This document shows positions 7,602 to 15,404 of a DNA stretch of 64,000 bases, in pieces (within the stretch, counting starts at the first letter, position 1; each line of letters starts with the position of its first letter). The translations under genes were made by a program, and so were the position numbers. A model generated the notes under the pieces. That model saw nothing but the letters and a program-made list of their open reading frames with translations, did not search any database and had not been told where the DNA came from. Location of the stretch: positions 186,001 to 250,000 of the forward strand of contig NZ_BAABRU010000010.1 of assembly GCF_039545135.1 (NCBI RefSeq), written 5' to 3'. The stretch is from Herpetosiphon gulosus. Lineage in GTDB: Bacteria; Chloroflexota; Chloroflexia; Chloroflexales; Herpetosiphonaceae.

Positions 7602-8684
7602 ATGAATGTAGGTGCTATGCAGCAATTGCGAATTGCATTCTTGGATTCGTGGTTACAAGCAGTGGTTGATGGCAGCGGCACGGCGGCAGCAATCGGCGGT
7701 TTAGCACGGACTTTGCAAGCCCGTGGCCATGTGGTTGATCGGATTGTGCCAACTGGCAAGTGGCCACGTAATTTGACCTTACGTCGACTTTATTACAATT
7801 GGCAATTGCCCCGCCGCCTCGCCAACCACAACTATAATTTGGTGGTTGGCTTTGATATTGATGGGGTGCGGGTTGCTCAGCGCTTAAATGTGCCCTATAT
7901 CTGTAGCATCAAAGGCGTAATTGCCGAGGAACAGCGCCATGAACAAGGCTTTATTCGGGCCTTGCTCTGGTCGCTCTCACGGATTGAATTGATCAACGCT
8001 CGGCGTGCGCCCAAGGTGATTTCAACCAGCGAATATTGCCGCCAGATGATTCATGCTCATTATGCTGTGCCAATCAGTAAAATTGGAATTGTGCCCGAAG
8101 GCATCGATTTGAGCTTGTGGCAGGAGCAAGCCCATAGTACCCAGCGCGATCCATGGACGGTGTTGTGTGTAGCCCGCCAATATCCACGCAAACATGTGAT
8201 TGACTTGATTCGGGCCTTTGCCAGCGTGATTGAACAAGTGCCCCAAGCTCAATTGGTAATTATTGGCGATGGTCCTGACCATGATGTGTTGCGTGGCGTG
8301 GTGCGAGCCTACAATCTTGAAAGCTCAGTGCGCATGCTCGGCGCAATTGCTGATGATGCTGAAGTGCGGGCGTGGTATGGGCGCAGCAGCATTTTCTGCT
8401 TGCCCAGCGTTCAAGAAGGCTTTGGGATTGTCTTTTTAGAGGCGATGGCTAGCGGCTTGCCGATTGTCAGCACTAACGCCGCAGCGATTCCCGAAGTTGT
8501 GCCGCATGGCCAGGCTGGCACATTGGTTGCTCCAAACGATGTGACGGCAATCGCCGAGGCGCTGATTGAGCTACTACAAAACCCCGAATTACAACAGCGC
8601 TACCGCGACTATGGCTTACAGCATGTTCAGCAATATGCTTGGGAGCAGGTGACCGATCGCTTTTTAGCAGCAGTTTGGGCGTAG
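7602..8684 (+). CDS. Glycosyltransferase family 4
   Basis: A 360-residue GT-B fold enzyme transferring a sugar from an activated donor, in the cytoplasm or at the inner membrane face. The acceptor-side domain has 'SGTAAAIGGLARTL' near the start. The donor domain carries 'IVPEGIDLSLW', 'VARQYPRKHVIDLIRAF' and the family's E-x7-E signature in 'SVQEGFGIVFLEAMASGLP'. An alternative ATG at 7617 has a slightly better AGG spacing. It follows the cytochrome gene by 15 nt but shows no functional link to it. Donor and acceptor are not predictable. Confidence 0.85.
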   Translation: MNVGAMQQLRIAFLDSWLQAVVDGSGTAAAIGGLARTLQARGHVVDRIVPTGKWPRNLTLRRLYYNWQLPRRLANHNYNLVVGFDIDGVRVAQRLNVPYICSIKGVIAEEQRHEQGFIRALLWSLSRIELINARRAPKVISTSEYCRQMIHAHYAVPISKIGIVPEGIDLSLWQEQAHSTQRDPWTVLCVARQYPRKHVIDLIRAFASVIEQVPQAQLVIIGDGPDHDVLRGVVRAYNLESSVRMLGAIADDAEVRAWYGRSSIFCLPSVQEGFGIVFLEAMASGLPIVSTNAAAIPEVVPHGQAGTLVAPNDVTAIAEALIELLQNPELQQRYRDYGLQHVQQYAWEQVTDRFLAAVWA

Positions 8685-8703
8685 GTTGGTTGTATTCATC
8701 CAA

Positions 8704-8922
8704 TTGTTAACAATTTATAAGGAACGCCGCAGAATACCCCGCCCCAAGACCCGCGTGGTGGGTTCCCCGCGCGGGATGCATGCGTGCCAGTTCTGACGAA
8801 GCGTAGTTGAAGAGCGCATACGATTTCGACGATTACAGGAGATGGTTTAATCCTCGCGAACGCCTTACCTTCCTTGTTCGGTGGAGCCGCGCCCTCGACC
8901 GTAGCAGCGGTGTGAGGGCACA
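8704..8922. other. GC-rich island with hairpin, possible IS end or omega-RNA remnant
   Basis: A 219-bp gap between the glycosyltransferase and the XRE gene, richer in G+C than its AT-rich right-hand neighbour. It holds inverted arms CCCGCG...CGCGGG around position 8750-8785 and a short GTGTGAGGGCACAC hairpin at 8909-8922. An open frame runs through it leftward but shows none of the TnpB RuvC or zinc-finger motifs. Its base composition and position beside a TnpB element suggest a non-coding end of the element or the remnant of another insertion. This is inference. Confidence 0.35.
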
Positions 8923-9147
8923 CTAGTCATCCTCGAGGACTAATACTGCTCCGACGGTACATGGGAGCCATGCACAAATTCGCCCCAAGTCATCAAGCGG
9001 CACATTCTTAATCGTGTTATTGAGGAGGCGTTCAACAGCGCTCCGACTTGCCCCCGATTCTGCGGTGATCACTCGTATCCCCAACGTGCGATTTTCTTTG
9101 ACTTCTTTTTGTGCCACAAGGACACGGAGGTAGCTTTTAACTTTCAT
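8923..9147 (-). CDS. Small XRE-family (HTH_26-type) repressor
   Basis: A 74-residue protein that is essentially a single Cro/C1-type helix-turn-helix: 'LGIRVITAESGASRSAVERL' carries the turn and recognition helix, followed by 'LGRICAWLPCTVGAVLVLE', the usual C-terminal strand of small YozG-like repressors. It is transcribed away from tnpB across a 124-bp AT-rich region containing a perfect 10-6-10 palindrome just ahead of its ATG, which suggests autorepression and perhaps control of tnpB. No Shine-Dalgarno sequence is visible, so it may be translated from a leaderless or near-leaderless transcript. Confidence 0.75.
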   Translation of the reverse strand: MKVKSYLRVLVAQKEVKENRTLGIRVITAESGASRSAVERLLNNTIKNVPLDDLGRICAWLPCTVGAVLVLEDD

Positions 9148-9154
9148 GGCAATA

Positions 9155-9180
9155 GCATAATAGAGTTAAATCTATTATGC
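9155..9180. promoter_or_regulatory. Perfect palindrome between xre and tnpB, candidate operator
   Basis: Arms GCATAATAGA and TCTATTATGC around GTTAAA, 7 bp upstream of the XRE start codon. Size and symmetry fit an operator for a dimeric Cro-like repressor; binding would cover the start region of the repressor gene and may also affect the tnpB promoter 37 bp away. Confidence 0.6.
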
Positions 9181-9216
9181 AACTACTCCTATAATAGTGT
9201 TTTTAATTCAAATATA

Positions 9217-9245
9217 TTGATTATTGAACAACGTAGTGGTATAAT
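9217..9245 (+). promoter_or_regulatory. Promoter of tnpB
   Basis: TTGATT and a consensus TATAAT separated by 17 bp, 26 bp upstream of the tnpB ATG, which has AAGGAAG as ribosome-binding site. It is the strongest sigma-70-like promoter I noticed in the window. Confidence 0.65.
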
Positions 9246-9271
9246 GTCAATACGTAAAAGGAAGTCTGCTC

Positions 9272-10429
9272 ATGCGAACGCTGACCCGTTGCTATAAATA
9301 TCGCCTGCACCTTACCGCTGACCAACAAACCACCTTGGTGCAGTGGGCGGGTTGCCGACGCTTTGTCTGGAATTGGGCGCTGCACTGCAAGCAAGCGCAC
9401 TATCAAGCAACGGGTCAACGGCTGAGCTATCAACGGCTTGCGGCGATGTTGGTTGACTTGAAACGTCAGCCCAAAACGGCTTTTTTGCGTGATTGCCATT
9501 CGCAACCGTTGCAACAAGCGCTGATGGATTTAGAAACGGCCTTTACCAACTTTTTTGCCAAACGCGCCAAATACCCGCGTTTCAAAACTCGCAAAACCAC
9601 GCCGCACAGCATGTGGTTCCCGCAAGGCGTGACGGTGGTTGATGAACGTACCATCAGCGTACCAAAAATCGGGCTGCTTGGTGCGATTATTCATCGCCCG
9701 CTGATGGGAACAGCGAAGGGTGTAACGATCAAGCAAGATCCAACAGGCGCATGGTGGGCAGTATTCGTATGCCACATTGACCGCCCTGATGTTCACCCAA
9801 CGGCTAGTAATCCTGTGGGCATTGATGTGGGACTTGAATCATTCACCACCCTGTCAACAGGCGAGAAAACAGCACCACCAAAGTTCTACCGCCGCAGCCA
9901 GAAGAAACTTGCCCGCGCTCAGCGCAAACTCTCACGCGCTCAAAAGGGCAGCAAAAACCAATTAAAAGCACGCAAGCGCGTCGCCTGTATTCACCAGAAA
10001 ATCAGTAACCAACGCGCCGATTGGCTGCATAAGCATGCATTGGGGATCGTTCGCCAATTCGACGTGGTGTGCATCGAAGACCTGAATATCAAAGGCCTTG
10101 CGAGAACTAAGCTGGCCAAATCATTCAGTGATGCCGCCCTGAGTACCTTCATGCAACGATTGCAGGAAAAAACCGAATGGCACGGACGACGGGTGATTAA
10201 GGTTGGGCGGTTCTACGCCTCATCAAAAACCTGCCACCACTGCCAGACCAAAACAGCCTTGATGCTATCTGATCGCATATGGACATGCTCCACCTGTGGC
10301 ATGACCCATGATCGCGATGGCAACGCCGCGATTAATATTCTGCATGAAGGGCTACGCCTGCTTGCCGTTGGGACGACGGAAAGCCAAAACGCTGCTGGAG
10401 ATGGTGTAAACCCAGCGAAATGCTGGTAA
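9272..10429 (+). CDS. tnpB: TnpB RNA-guided endonuclease (IS200/IS605-type)
   Basis: A 385-residue TnpB, the transposon-encoded RNA-guided DNA nuclease related to Cas12. An N-terminal helical recognition part begins 'TLTRCYKYRLHLTADQQ'. The split RuvC nuclease has all three acidic residues visible: Asp in 'VGIDVGLESF', Glu in 'VVCIEDLNIKGL' and Asp in 'HDRDGNAAINI'. A four-Cys zinc finger (CHHC and CSTC) lies between the last two. Length is normal and no frameshift is seen, so it should be active. No tnpA transposase is present in the window, so the element could only move with TnpA supplied in trans. The 3' end overlaps the predicted guide RNA. Confidence 0.93.
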   Translation: MRTLTRCYKYRLHLTADQQTTLVQWAGCRRFVWNWALHCKQAHYQATGQRLSYQRLAAMLVDLKRQPKTAFLRDCHSQPLQQALMDLETAFTNFFAKRAKYPRFKTRKTTPHSMWFPQGVTVVDERTISVPKIGLLGAIIHRPLMGTAKGVTIKQDPTGAWWAVFVCHIDRPDVHPTASNPVGIDVGLESFTTLSTGEKTAPPKFYRRSQKKLARAQRKLSRAQKGSKNQLKARKRVACIHQKISNQRADWLHKHALGIVRQFDVVCIEDLNIKGLARTKLAKSFSDAALSTFMQRLQEKTEWHGRRVIKVGRFYASSKTCHHCQTKTALMLSDRIWTCSTCGMTHDRDGNAAINILHEGLRLLAVGTTESQNAAGDGVNPAKCW

Positions 10430-10480
10430 CCGTCGTTGAAGGCAGAAGCCACGCCCCTTGTGGGCGTGGTAGTTCACATA
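10330..10480 (+). ncRNA. Predicted omega-RNA (TnpB guide) and right end of element
   Basis: TnpB guide RNAs are processed from the 3' end of the tnpB transcript through the right end of the element. Here the last 100 nt of tnpB run into CCACGCCC/GGGCGTGG, an 8-bp hairpin with a 5-nt loop (10449-10469), then TAGTTCAC. This is the common layout of IS200/IS605 right ends, with the guide segment beginning just after. The exact 5' boundary and guide start are inferred. Confidence 0.5.
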
Positions 10481-10485
10481 CTTTT

Positions 10486-10821
10486 AGCCACTTTTAAATG
10501 AGAGCAATTGAACTTAATCTAGGGTGGAAACTAGCAGCTAATGTTAGTTCAATCACAAGCATTTTAGCCCATTAGAATGGCCTAATCAATTAATCGACCA
10601 AGCTAGCTAGCAGGCTAGGTCGTGGTTAATCGAGCCGAACTTATTTTTCAGAAAAAATTAAGTTTTTTTATACATTTTAGGCTTGCCAGTCATATCTATC
10701 TATGTTACCCTGCATGCTAATTAAAGAACTACCCAATCAGGGACTCAATTCCTATTGTCCAATGAGTGTTTTGTCGAAGCATCGATCGAGATTTCATACC
10801 TCTACGGACACTGGAGCAGGT
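10486..10821. other. AT-rich intergenic region
   Basis: About 336 bp between the TnpB right end and the receiver-protein start. It is AT-rich with A- and T-tracts near 10650-10680. I see no coding motif, repeat or hairpin. An open frame extends the receiver gene upstream to 10702, but the extra 40 residues look non-domain and the better ribosome-binding site is at the later ATG. Confidence 0.5.
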
Positions 10822-11193
10822 ATGGCTTGTTTATTTATAGTTGATGATCAACCAGACACTCACATTATTCTCGCGCGTTTACTTGAGGTTGATGGGTATA
10901 CGGTGGTTGGGGCACACAATGGTAGTGAAGCCCTGAAGCAGATACCTGTAGTTCGCCCAGCTTTGGTGTTATTGGATTTAGCCTTGCCGGGGATCGATGG
11001 TTTAACCGTTGCTAAACAGCTACGCACCAATACCAGCACCAAGCATGTGCCAATTATTGCCATGACGGCCTTTGGTGGCAACGATTATCGTACCCAAGCT
11101 ATGGCAGCTGGTTGTAGCGAATATCTCTTAAAACCATTGGATTTTGCTAAACTTCGCGGGGTGATTGCGCAATTAGTCTTGCAAGTAGCCTAA
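10822..11193 (+). CDS. Single-domain response regulator (receiver only)
   Basis: A 123-residue CheY-like receiver domain with no output domain. The acidic pair is in 'IVDDQPD', the phosphoacceptor Asp in 'VLLDLALPGIDG', the switch Thr in 'IIAMTAFG' and the conserved Lys in 'YLLKPLD'. I chose the ATG at 10822, preceded by GGAG, rather than an earlier in-frame ATG at 10702. No histidine kinase is adjacent, so it is an orphan that probably acts by protein-protein contact or in a phosphorelay. Confidence 0.87.
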   Translation: MACLFIVDDQPDTHIILARLLEVDGYTVVGAHNGSEALKQIPVVRPALVLLDLALPGIDGLTVAKQLRTNTSTKHVPIIAMTAFGGNDYRTQAMAAGCSEYLLKPLDFAKLRGVIAQLVLQVA

Positions 11194-11226
11194 ATGCGTG
11201 ATGATGAGTGGGGTGTCGGCATGAAA

Positions 11227-11250
11227 CCCGAGCAATAATCGGGCTTTTTT
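11227..11250 (+). terminator. Intrinsic terminator of the receiver gene
   Basis: CCCGA and TCGGG arms around a 7-nt loop followed by CTTTTTT, 34 nt after the receiver stop codon. Confidence 0.7.
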
Positions 11251-11260
11251 ATTGCCAAAA

Positions 11261-11299
11261 CATGGCAGCATGGATCAACTCCATGCTGCCATGCGTTTT
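11261..11299. terminator. Perfect 14-bp stem, bidirectional terminator
   Basis: Arms CATGGCAGCATGGA and TCCATGCTGCCATG around TCAAC. It is followed on the plus strand by CGTTTTTT and on the minus strand by TTTTGG. It lies between two convergent genes and should end transcription of the P5C dehydrogenase gene. Confidence 0.75.
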
Positions 11300-12853
11300 T
11301 TAGAAGCGATCGGTGATGGTTTTGGCTTGGGTGAACAACAAGAGGTAATCGGGGCCGCCAGCTTTCGAGTCGGTGCCGCTCATGTTGAAGCCACCAAATG
11401 GCTGCACCCCAACTAACGCGCCCGTGCACTTGCGGTTGAAATACAAGTTGCCCACATGGAAATCGCGGCGAGCTTCTTCCAGCCGTTCGCGTGAGCGACT
11501 AAACACTGCTCCAGTTAAGCCATACTCGGTGTTATTGGCAATTTCCAAGGCATGCTTCCAATCATTGGCTTTGATAAATGCCAAGACTGGCCCGAAAATT
11601 TCTTCCAAGGAGAGCCGAGCTTCGGGGGCAATATCGGCGATAATCGTTGGCGGAATGAAATAGCCTTCTGAGCCATCGCCTGTTTCGCCGCCAAGCATCA
11701 AGCGACCTTCGCTCTTGCCAATTTCAATATATTCGCGAATCTTGTCGAAGGCTTTTTGGTCAACCACCGCGCCCAGATGGTGCTTGGGATCGGTGGGATT
11801 GCCCATGGTCAGCTTTTTGGTGCGATCAACGACCTTTTTCAAGACTGTGCTATAAACGCTCTCGACGATAATTGCCCGCGAACAGGCTGAGCATTTTTGG
11901 CCTTGGAAGCCAAACGCTGAGGCCACAATCGCATCGGCAGCAGCATCGAGATCGGCAGTTTCATCAACTACAATCCCATCTTTGCCACCCATTTCTAAGA
12001 TGGTGCGTTTGAGCCAGATTTGGCCAGCTTGCAATTTGGCTGAGCGTTCGAAAATCCGCAAGCCAATTTCTTTCGAGCCAGTGAAGGCGATCAAGCGGGT
12101 TTTGGCGTGATCAACCAGGGCATCGCCCATTGCGCCGCCTGAACCAGGCACGAAATTAACCACCCCATCGGGCAAACCAGCTTCTTCAACCAACAAGCGT
12201 ACAAATTGGGCGGCAATTGCAGGCGAGGCCGAGGCTGGCTTCAACACTACCGTATTGCCAGCAGCAATTGCAGCGGTGGTCATGCCGACCATAATCGCCA
12301 AGGCAAAGTTCCATGGTGGAATCACCACAGTCACGCCGAGCGGCACATAACGTAATTCATTTTCCTCGCCGTTGTAAGCGACGACTGGTTGCGGGCCACC
12401 AAACTTAATTGCCTGACGACCATAATATTCCATAAAGTCGATTGCTTCGGCCACATCAGCATCGGCCTCAGCCCAACTTTTGCTCACTTCATACACCAAC
12501 CACGCCATAAATTCAAACTTGCGGCGGCGCATCACTGCCGCAGCGCGGAACAAATAGCGGGCGCGTTCTTCTGCCGCGACGCTGCGCCATGATTCGAAGG
12601 TCGTGGCGGCAACTTCCACCGCTTGATTGGCATGCTCAACCGTTGCCTTGGCAAAACTGCCGACAACTTGGCTTGGCTTGGCCGGATTCAGTGAATCAAA
12701 TGTATCAGCCAGTTCGATATGTTCGCCACCAATCAGAAGCGGATAAGTACGCCCTAATTCATCGCCAACTTTGCTCAGTGCCGTGCGCATCGCATCGGCA
12801 TTGGCTTTCACACTGAAATCGACAAACGGTTCGTTGCGGTACTCGGGTAACAT
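11300..12853 (-). CDS. pruA: 1-pyrroline-5-carboxylate (glutamate semialdehyde) dehydrogenase
   Basis: A 517-residue aldehyde dehydrogenase of the P5C dehydrogenase group, which oxidises glutamate-gamma-semialdehyde to glutamate with NAD in proline and arginine catabolism. The Glu is in '[11 protein letters not shown]', the catalytic Cys region in '[15 protein letters not shown]', and the N-terminus '[11 protein letters not shown]' is typical of the RocA-like subfamily. I place the start at the second of two close ATGs, since AGGAG directly abuts the first but lies 6 nt from the second. No proline dehydrogenase gene is adjacent. Confidence 0.9.
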   Translation of the reverse strand: MLPEYRNEPFVDFSVKANADAMRTALSKVGDELGRTYPLLIGGEHIELADTFDSLNPAKPSQVVGSFAKATVEHANQAVEVAATTFESWRSVAAEERARYLFRAAAVMRRRKFEFMAWLVYEVSKSWAEADADVAEAIDFMEYYGRQAIKFGGPQPVVAYNGEENELRYVPLGVTVVIPPWNFALAIMVGMTTAAIAAGNTVVLKPASASPAIAAQFVRLLVEEAGLPDGVVNFVPGSGGAMGDALVDHAKTRLIAFTGSKEIGLRIFERSAKLQAGQIWLKRTILEMGGKDGIVVDETADLDAAADAIVASAFGFQGQKCSACSRAIIVESVYSTVLKKVVDRTKKLTMGNPTDPKHHLGAVVDQKAFDKIREYIEIGKSEGRLMLGGETGDGSEGYFIPPTIIADIAPEARLSLEEIFGPVLAFIKANDWKHALEIANNTEYGLTGAVFSRSRERLEEARRDFHVGNLYFNRKCTGALVGVQPFGGFNMSGTDSKAGGPDYLLLFTQAKTITDRF

Positions 12854-12931
12854 GTACATCTCCTAGCGATAAGCGCCATTGCTTATTTGGATCAGATTGT
12901 GGATATTCTATACGAAATTGCTTAGCTTAAG

Positions 12932-13678
12932 TTAGGCCAATTCACGCAAATCCAGCGCTGGCCCATGGCTACACAGCAATTTTGGCTGTTGCCGGGTAGG
13001 TTGCCAGCACCCCCCACACATGCCAATGCCGCAGGGGTAGGCTTGATCGACGATAAACGCCGCAAAACCTTGTTGCCAAGCATAGCGTTCACGCCGAATC
13101 CGTTGGCTCAAACGACTGGCCAAATCTAGGCTGCCAGCGGCTAGCAAGCGATTGGCCCAAACCAATGGAGCATCAAGTTTGGCGCTACTTTCGAGTAAAT
13201 CAAGTACATCGTCGGTGGTCGCCAAGTATTCGATCTCAGCTGGGAGCACAAACGGCGGTACGCGCATTTCATCGTTGGCACTTGCCAAAAGCAACACTGG
13301 TGAGCCAGTTTCGGTTACCCGTTGGGCATACAACAACAAACTGTAAATTGCATTACCCTCAGCAATCAACAAGGTTGCTTTTTGACCTTCGCTGCTGAGC
13401 GGTCGGCCAAGTGGCCCAAGACAATCAAGCTCAAAGCCTTTGGGCAAACGGGCAATACTCGCCAATAACGGGTCTTGTAAATCCAAGGCCAAGGTGGCGG
13501 TGCTACTGCGATTGGTCGCAATAATCCAAGCCCGACTGCGCAAAAGTGGGTCGTTGCTTAACCCATGATGCAGCATCGCCCATTGACTAGGCTGAGCACT
13601 GGCTAGTTGCGGCGAGGCGACAGTCAGCAAGCCATAATGTTGATTCAATTGTTGCTGATCAAGTATAACTGTTTGCAT
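12932..13678 (-). CDS. pyrK: PyrK-like iron-sulfur flavoprotein (electron-transfer subunit)
   Basis: A 248-residue protein of the ferredoxin-reductase type matching the electron-transfer subunit of class 1B dihydroorotate dehydrogenase. Seen: 'CLGPLGRPLS', the pyrophosphate-binding turn of PyrK; 'LLIAEGNAIYSLLL', the NAD-binding strand; and a C-terminal [2Fe-2S] motif 'CGIGMCGGCW' with a fourth Cys in 'LLCSHGPALDL'. In other bacteria PyrK pairs with PyrD to pass electrons from dihydroorotate to NAD. No pyrD is adjacent, although pyrR and pyrB lie 25 kb away. It could serve another partner. The FAD-binding R-x-Y-S motif is degenerate ('LLRSRAWII'). Confidence 0.75.
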   Translation of the reverse strand: MQTVILDQQQLNQHYGLLTVASPQLASAQPSQWAMLHHGLSNDPLLRSRAWIIATNRSSTATLALDLQDPLLASIARLPKGFELDCLGPLGRPLSSEGQKATLLIAEGNAIYSLLLYAQRVTETGSPVLLLASANDEMRVPPFVLPAEIEYLATTDDVLDLLESSAKLDAPLVWANRLLAAGSLDLASRLSQRIRRERYAWQQGFAAFIVDQAYPCGIGMCGGCWQPTRQQPKLLCSHGPALDLRELA

Positions 13679-13710
13679 AGCAGCATTATCCGAGAAGATC
13701 GGGGCTTATG

Positions 13711-13918
13711 CAAGGAGTCACGAGGGGTCAGGAATGAGGGACTAGGTATCAGATAGGCGTGGGGATTCTTACATGAAATACACGAAGAACAAGGGGGCCG
13801 TAGTCAGAAATCAGGGGCCAAAACGCTCAATCCTGATCCCTGACTGCTGGCCCCTGACTCCTAGCTACTCTCTGGGTCAAAATCCGATCCCCAACCCCTA
13901 ACAACCGATCCCCGACAA
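13711..13918. repeat. Intergenic mosaic of repeated words (locus A)
   Basis: The gap between pyrK and the CoA-binding gene is filled with near-copies of short words: GGGGTCAGGA, CTGATCCCTGACTG, GGCCCCTGACTCCTAG, CGATCCCCAACCCCTAAC and ACACGAAGAAC. The same words recur in other gaps of this window. No gene or promoter is evident in it. Confidence 0.7.
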
Positions 13919-14314
13919 CTACAACTGTTGCATATGCTCGACTTTAATACATTTATCCATGACAACCTCTAAGCCAGCGGCTTCAGCAGCGGCGGCAGCT
14001 TCGTGATTAACAATCCCGAGTTGCATCCAAATTGCTTTTGCGCCAACCGCAATTGCTTCTTCGACCACTGGCGGCACATCTTCGGCGCGGCGAAAAATAT
14101 CGACAATATCAATTGGCTCTTTGATATCGCTCAATGATGCAACTGGTTGCTCGCCAAGCACTGGCTCTTTGAGCACCGGATTGACCGGAATAATTTTATA
14201 GCCCGCCCGTTGCATATATTCAGCTACGCCATAGCTCGCCCGATCGGGCTTGTTGCTCAGGCCGACTACAGCTATTGTTTTAGCGCTGCTCAACAGTTGT
14301 TTAATATCGCTCAT
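13919..14314 (-). CDS. CoA-binding domain protein (YccU-like)
   Basis: A 131-residue single-domain Rossmann protein of the CoA_binding_2 family, seen in 'IAVVGLSNKPDRASYGVAEY' near the N-terminus and 'IPVNPVL' after the second strand. A further conserved stretch is 'AIWMQLGIVNHEAAAAAEAA', ending in 'MDKCIKVEH' with the family's Cys-Ile. Homologues bind CoA, but no reaction is established. AGGAGG precedes the ATG. It stands alone on this strand, divergent from the nitroreductase gene. Confidence 0.85.
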   Translation of the reverse strand: MSDIKQLLSSAKTIAVVGLSNKPDRASYGVAEYMQRAGYKIIPVNPVLKEPVLGEQPVASLSDIKEPIDIVDIFRRAEDVPPVVEEAIAVGAKAIWMQLGIVNHEAAAAAEAAGLEVVMDKCIKVEHMQQL

Positions 14315-14534
14315 AATTCCTCCTTATAACCAACATGTATCGCAAGGATTGTACCCCAAAAAGGCGAGCTTGCCCGAAATTGCCAAGGATTAGGACGGCA
14401 ATAACACCCCTTGGGACGAGCCAAAGGACACGCCGATAGATCAATTCAAGGACAATATGTAATTATCATAGTTACAGATACAGCAAACGCAGCCCAAACG
14501 TCAGCGCTGCACTATTTTCTAGGAGCTTAGACCA

Positions 14535-15161
14535 ATGACTCAGCCAGCCGTTAACAATACCTTGAGCGTCGCCGAAGCCATTTCAAGCCGCCGCTCAGTT
14601 CGTAAATATACCAGCGATCAAGTAAGCCAAGCCGATCTCAACACCATCTTGGAATTGACTGGCAAAGCTCCTTCAGCTTGGAACATTCAACCATGGCGCT
14701 TTGTCGCAGTGCGCAACCAAGAAGTCAAAAACAAACTGCAAGCTGCTGCTTATGGCCAAGGCCAAGTTGGTAGCGCTCCAGTGGTAATTGCCGTTTATAG
14801 CAATACCGCCGAAGCCCTTGATACCCTCGCCGATGTGATTCACCCAGGCGTGCCAGCCGAACAACGCCAAGGGGCGATCGATGGTATTTTGGGTGCATTT
14901 GCTCAACGCAGCCCCGAAGAAAAAGAAGCTTGGGGTTTGGGTCAAACCAATATCGCCCTTGGCTATCTCTCATTGGCCGCTCGCTCATTGGGCTACGACA
15001 CCTCGTTGATGTTGGGCTTTGACCCAGCGCAAGTCAAAGAAATTTTGGGCTTGCCTGCGCACGTTCAATTGGCAGGGTTGGTTGCCTTGGGCGTTGCTGC
15101 TGAAGAAGGCTACCCACACCATCGCCACGCTGTCGAGAAAATCACCCAATTCGTTGACTAA
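14535..15161 (+). CDS. Nitroreductase-family flavoprotein
   Basis: A 208-residue FMN-dependent oxidoreductase of the nitroreductase superfamily: N-terminal FMN-phosphate motif 'SSRRSVRKYTS', then 'GKAPSAWNIQPWRFVAV', which lines the flavin pocket. The C-terminal part has 'YLSLAARSLGYDTSLMLGF' and 'VALGVAAEE'. Members reduce nitro, quinone or enone substrates with NAD(P)H as cytoplasmic dimers; the physiological substrate is not predictable. AGGAG lies upstream and a clear terminator follows. Confidence 0.88.
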   Translation: MTQPAVNNTLSVAEAISSRRSVRKYTSDQVSQADLNTILELTGKAPSAWNIQPWRFVAVRNQEVKNKLQAAAYGQGQVGSAPVVIAVYSNTAEALDTLADVIHPGVPAEQRQGAIDGILGAFAQRSPEEKEAWGLGQTNIALGYLSLAARSLGYDTSLMLGFDPAQVKEILGLPAHVQLAGLVALGVAAEEGYPHHRHAVEKITQFVD

Positions 15162-15184
15162 GTTTGGTTTGAACCAATAAAGCA

Positions 15185-15215
15185 AAAGGCCAGAGCATTA
15201 CGCTTTGGCCTTTTT
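15185..15215 (+). terminator. Intrinsic terminator of the nitroreductase gene
   Basis: AAAGGCCA and TGGCCTTT arms followed by a T-run, 24 nt after the stop codon. Confidence 0.75.
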
Positions 15216-15232
15216 AGTTTGGAATTTAGGTA

Positions 15233-15404
15233 GCGGAGTTCAGGGAGTTTTTAACCACGAAGGACACGAAGAACTCGAATGTTGGTTGTGTTGGACTCTT
15301 AGAATTTGGATAAATGCCAAAAATCACTTAACTAAACTTAGCGATCTGCGTGTCCTTCGTGGTTTCATTCCAAATTATGCTTCCTGCTCTTCGTGGATCA
15401 ATGC
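15233..15404. repeat. Intergenic repeats with 16-bp inverted pair (locus B)
   Basis: The words AACCACGAAGGACACG (15253-15268) and its exact reverse complement (15349-15364) flank about 80 bp of unremarkable sequence. The same 'accacgaaggacacgaag' word occurs in other intergenic gaps in this window. It lies between two convergent genes. Confidence 0.65.

Noticed and set aside
8696-8923. Leftward 75-residue open frame beside the XRE gene
   Set aside because: It lacks any TnpB, HTH or other motif and ends in low-complexity Gly/Pro/Arg; composition explains the open frame. Reported only as a non-coding island.
10702-10821. N-terminal extension of the receiver protein
   Set aside because: The extra 40 residues have no domain features and the later ATG has the better ribosome-binding site at the receiver boundary.
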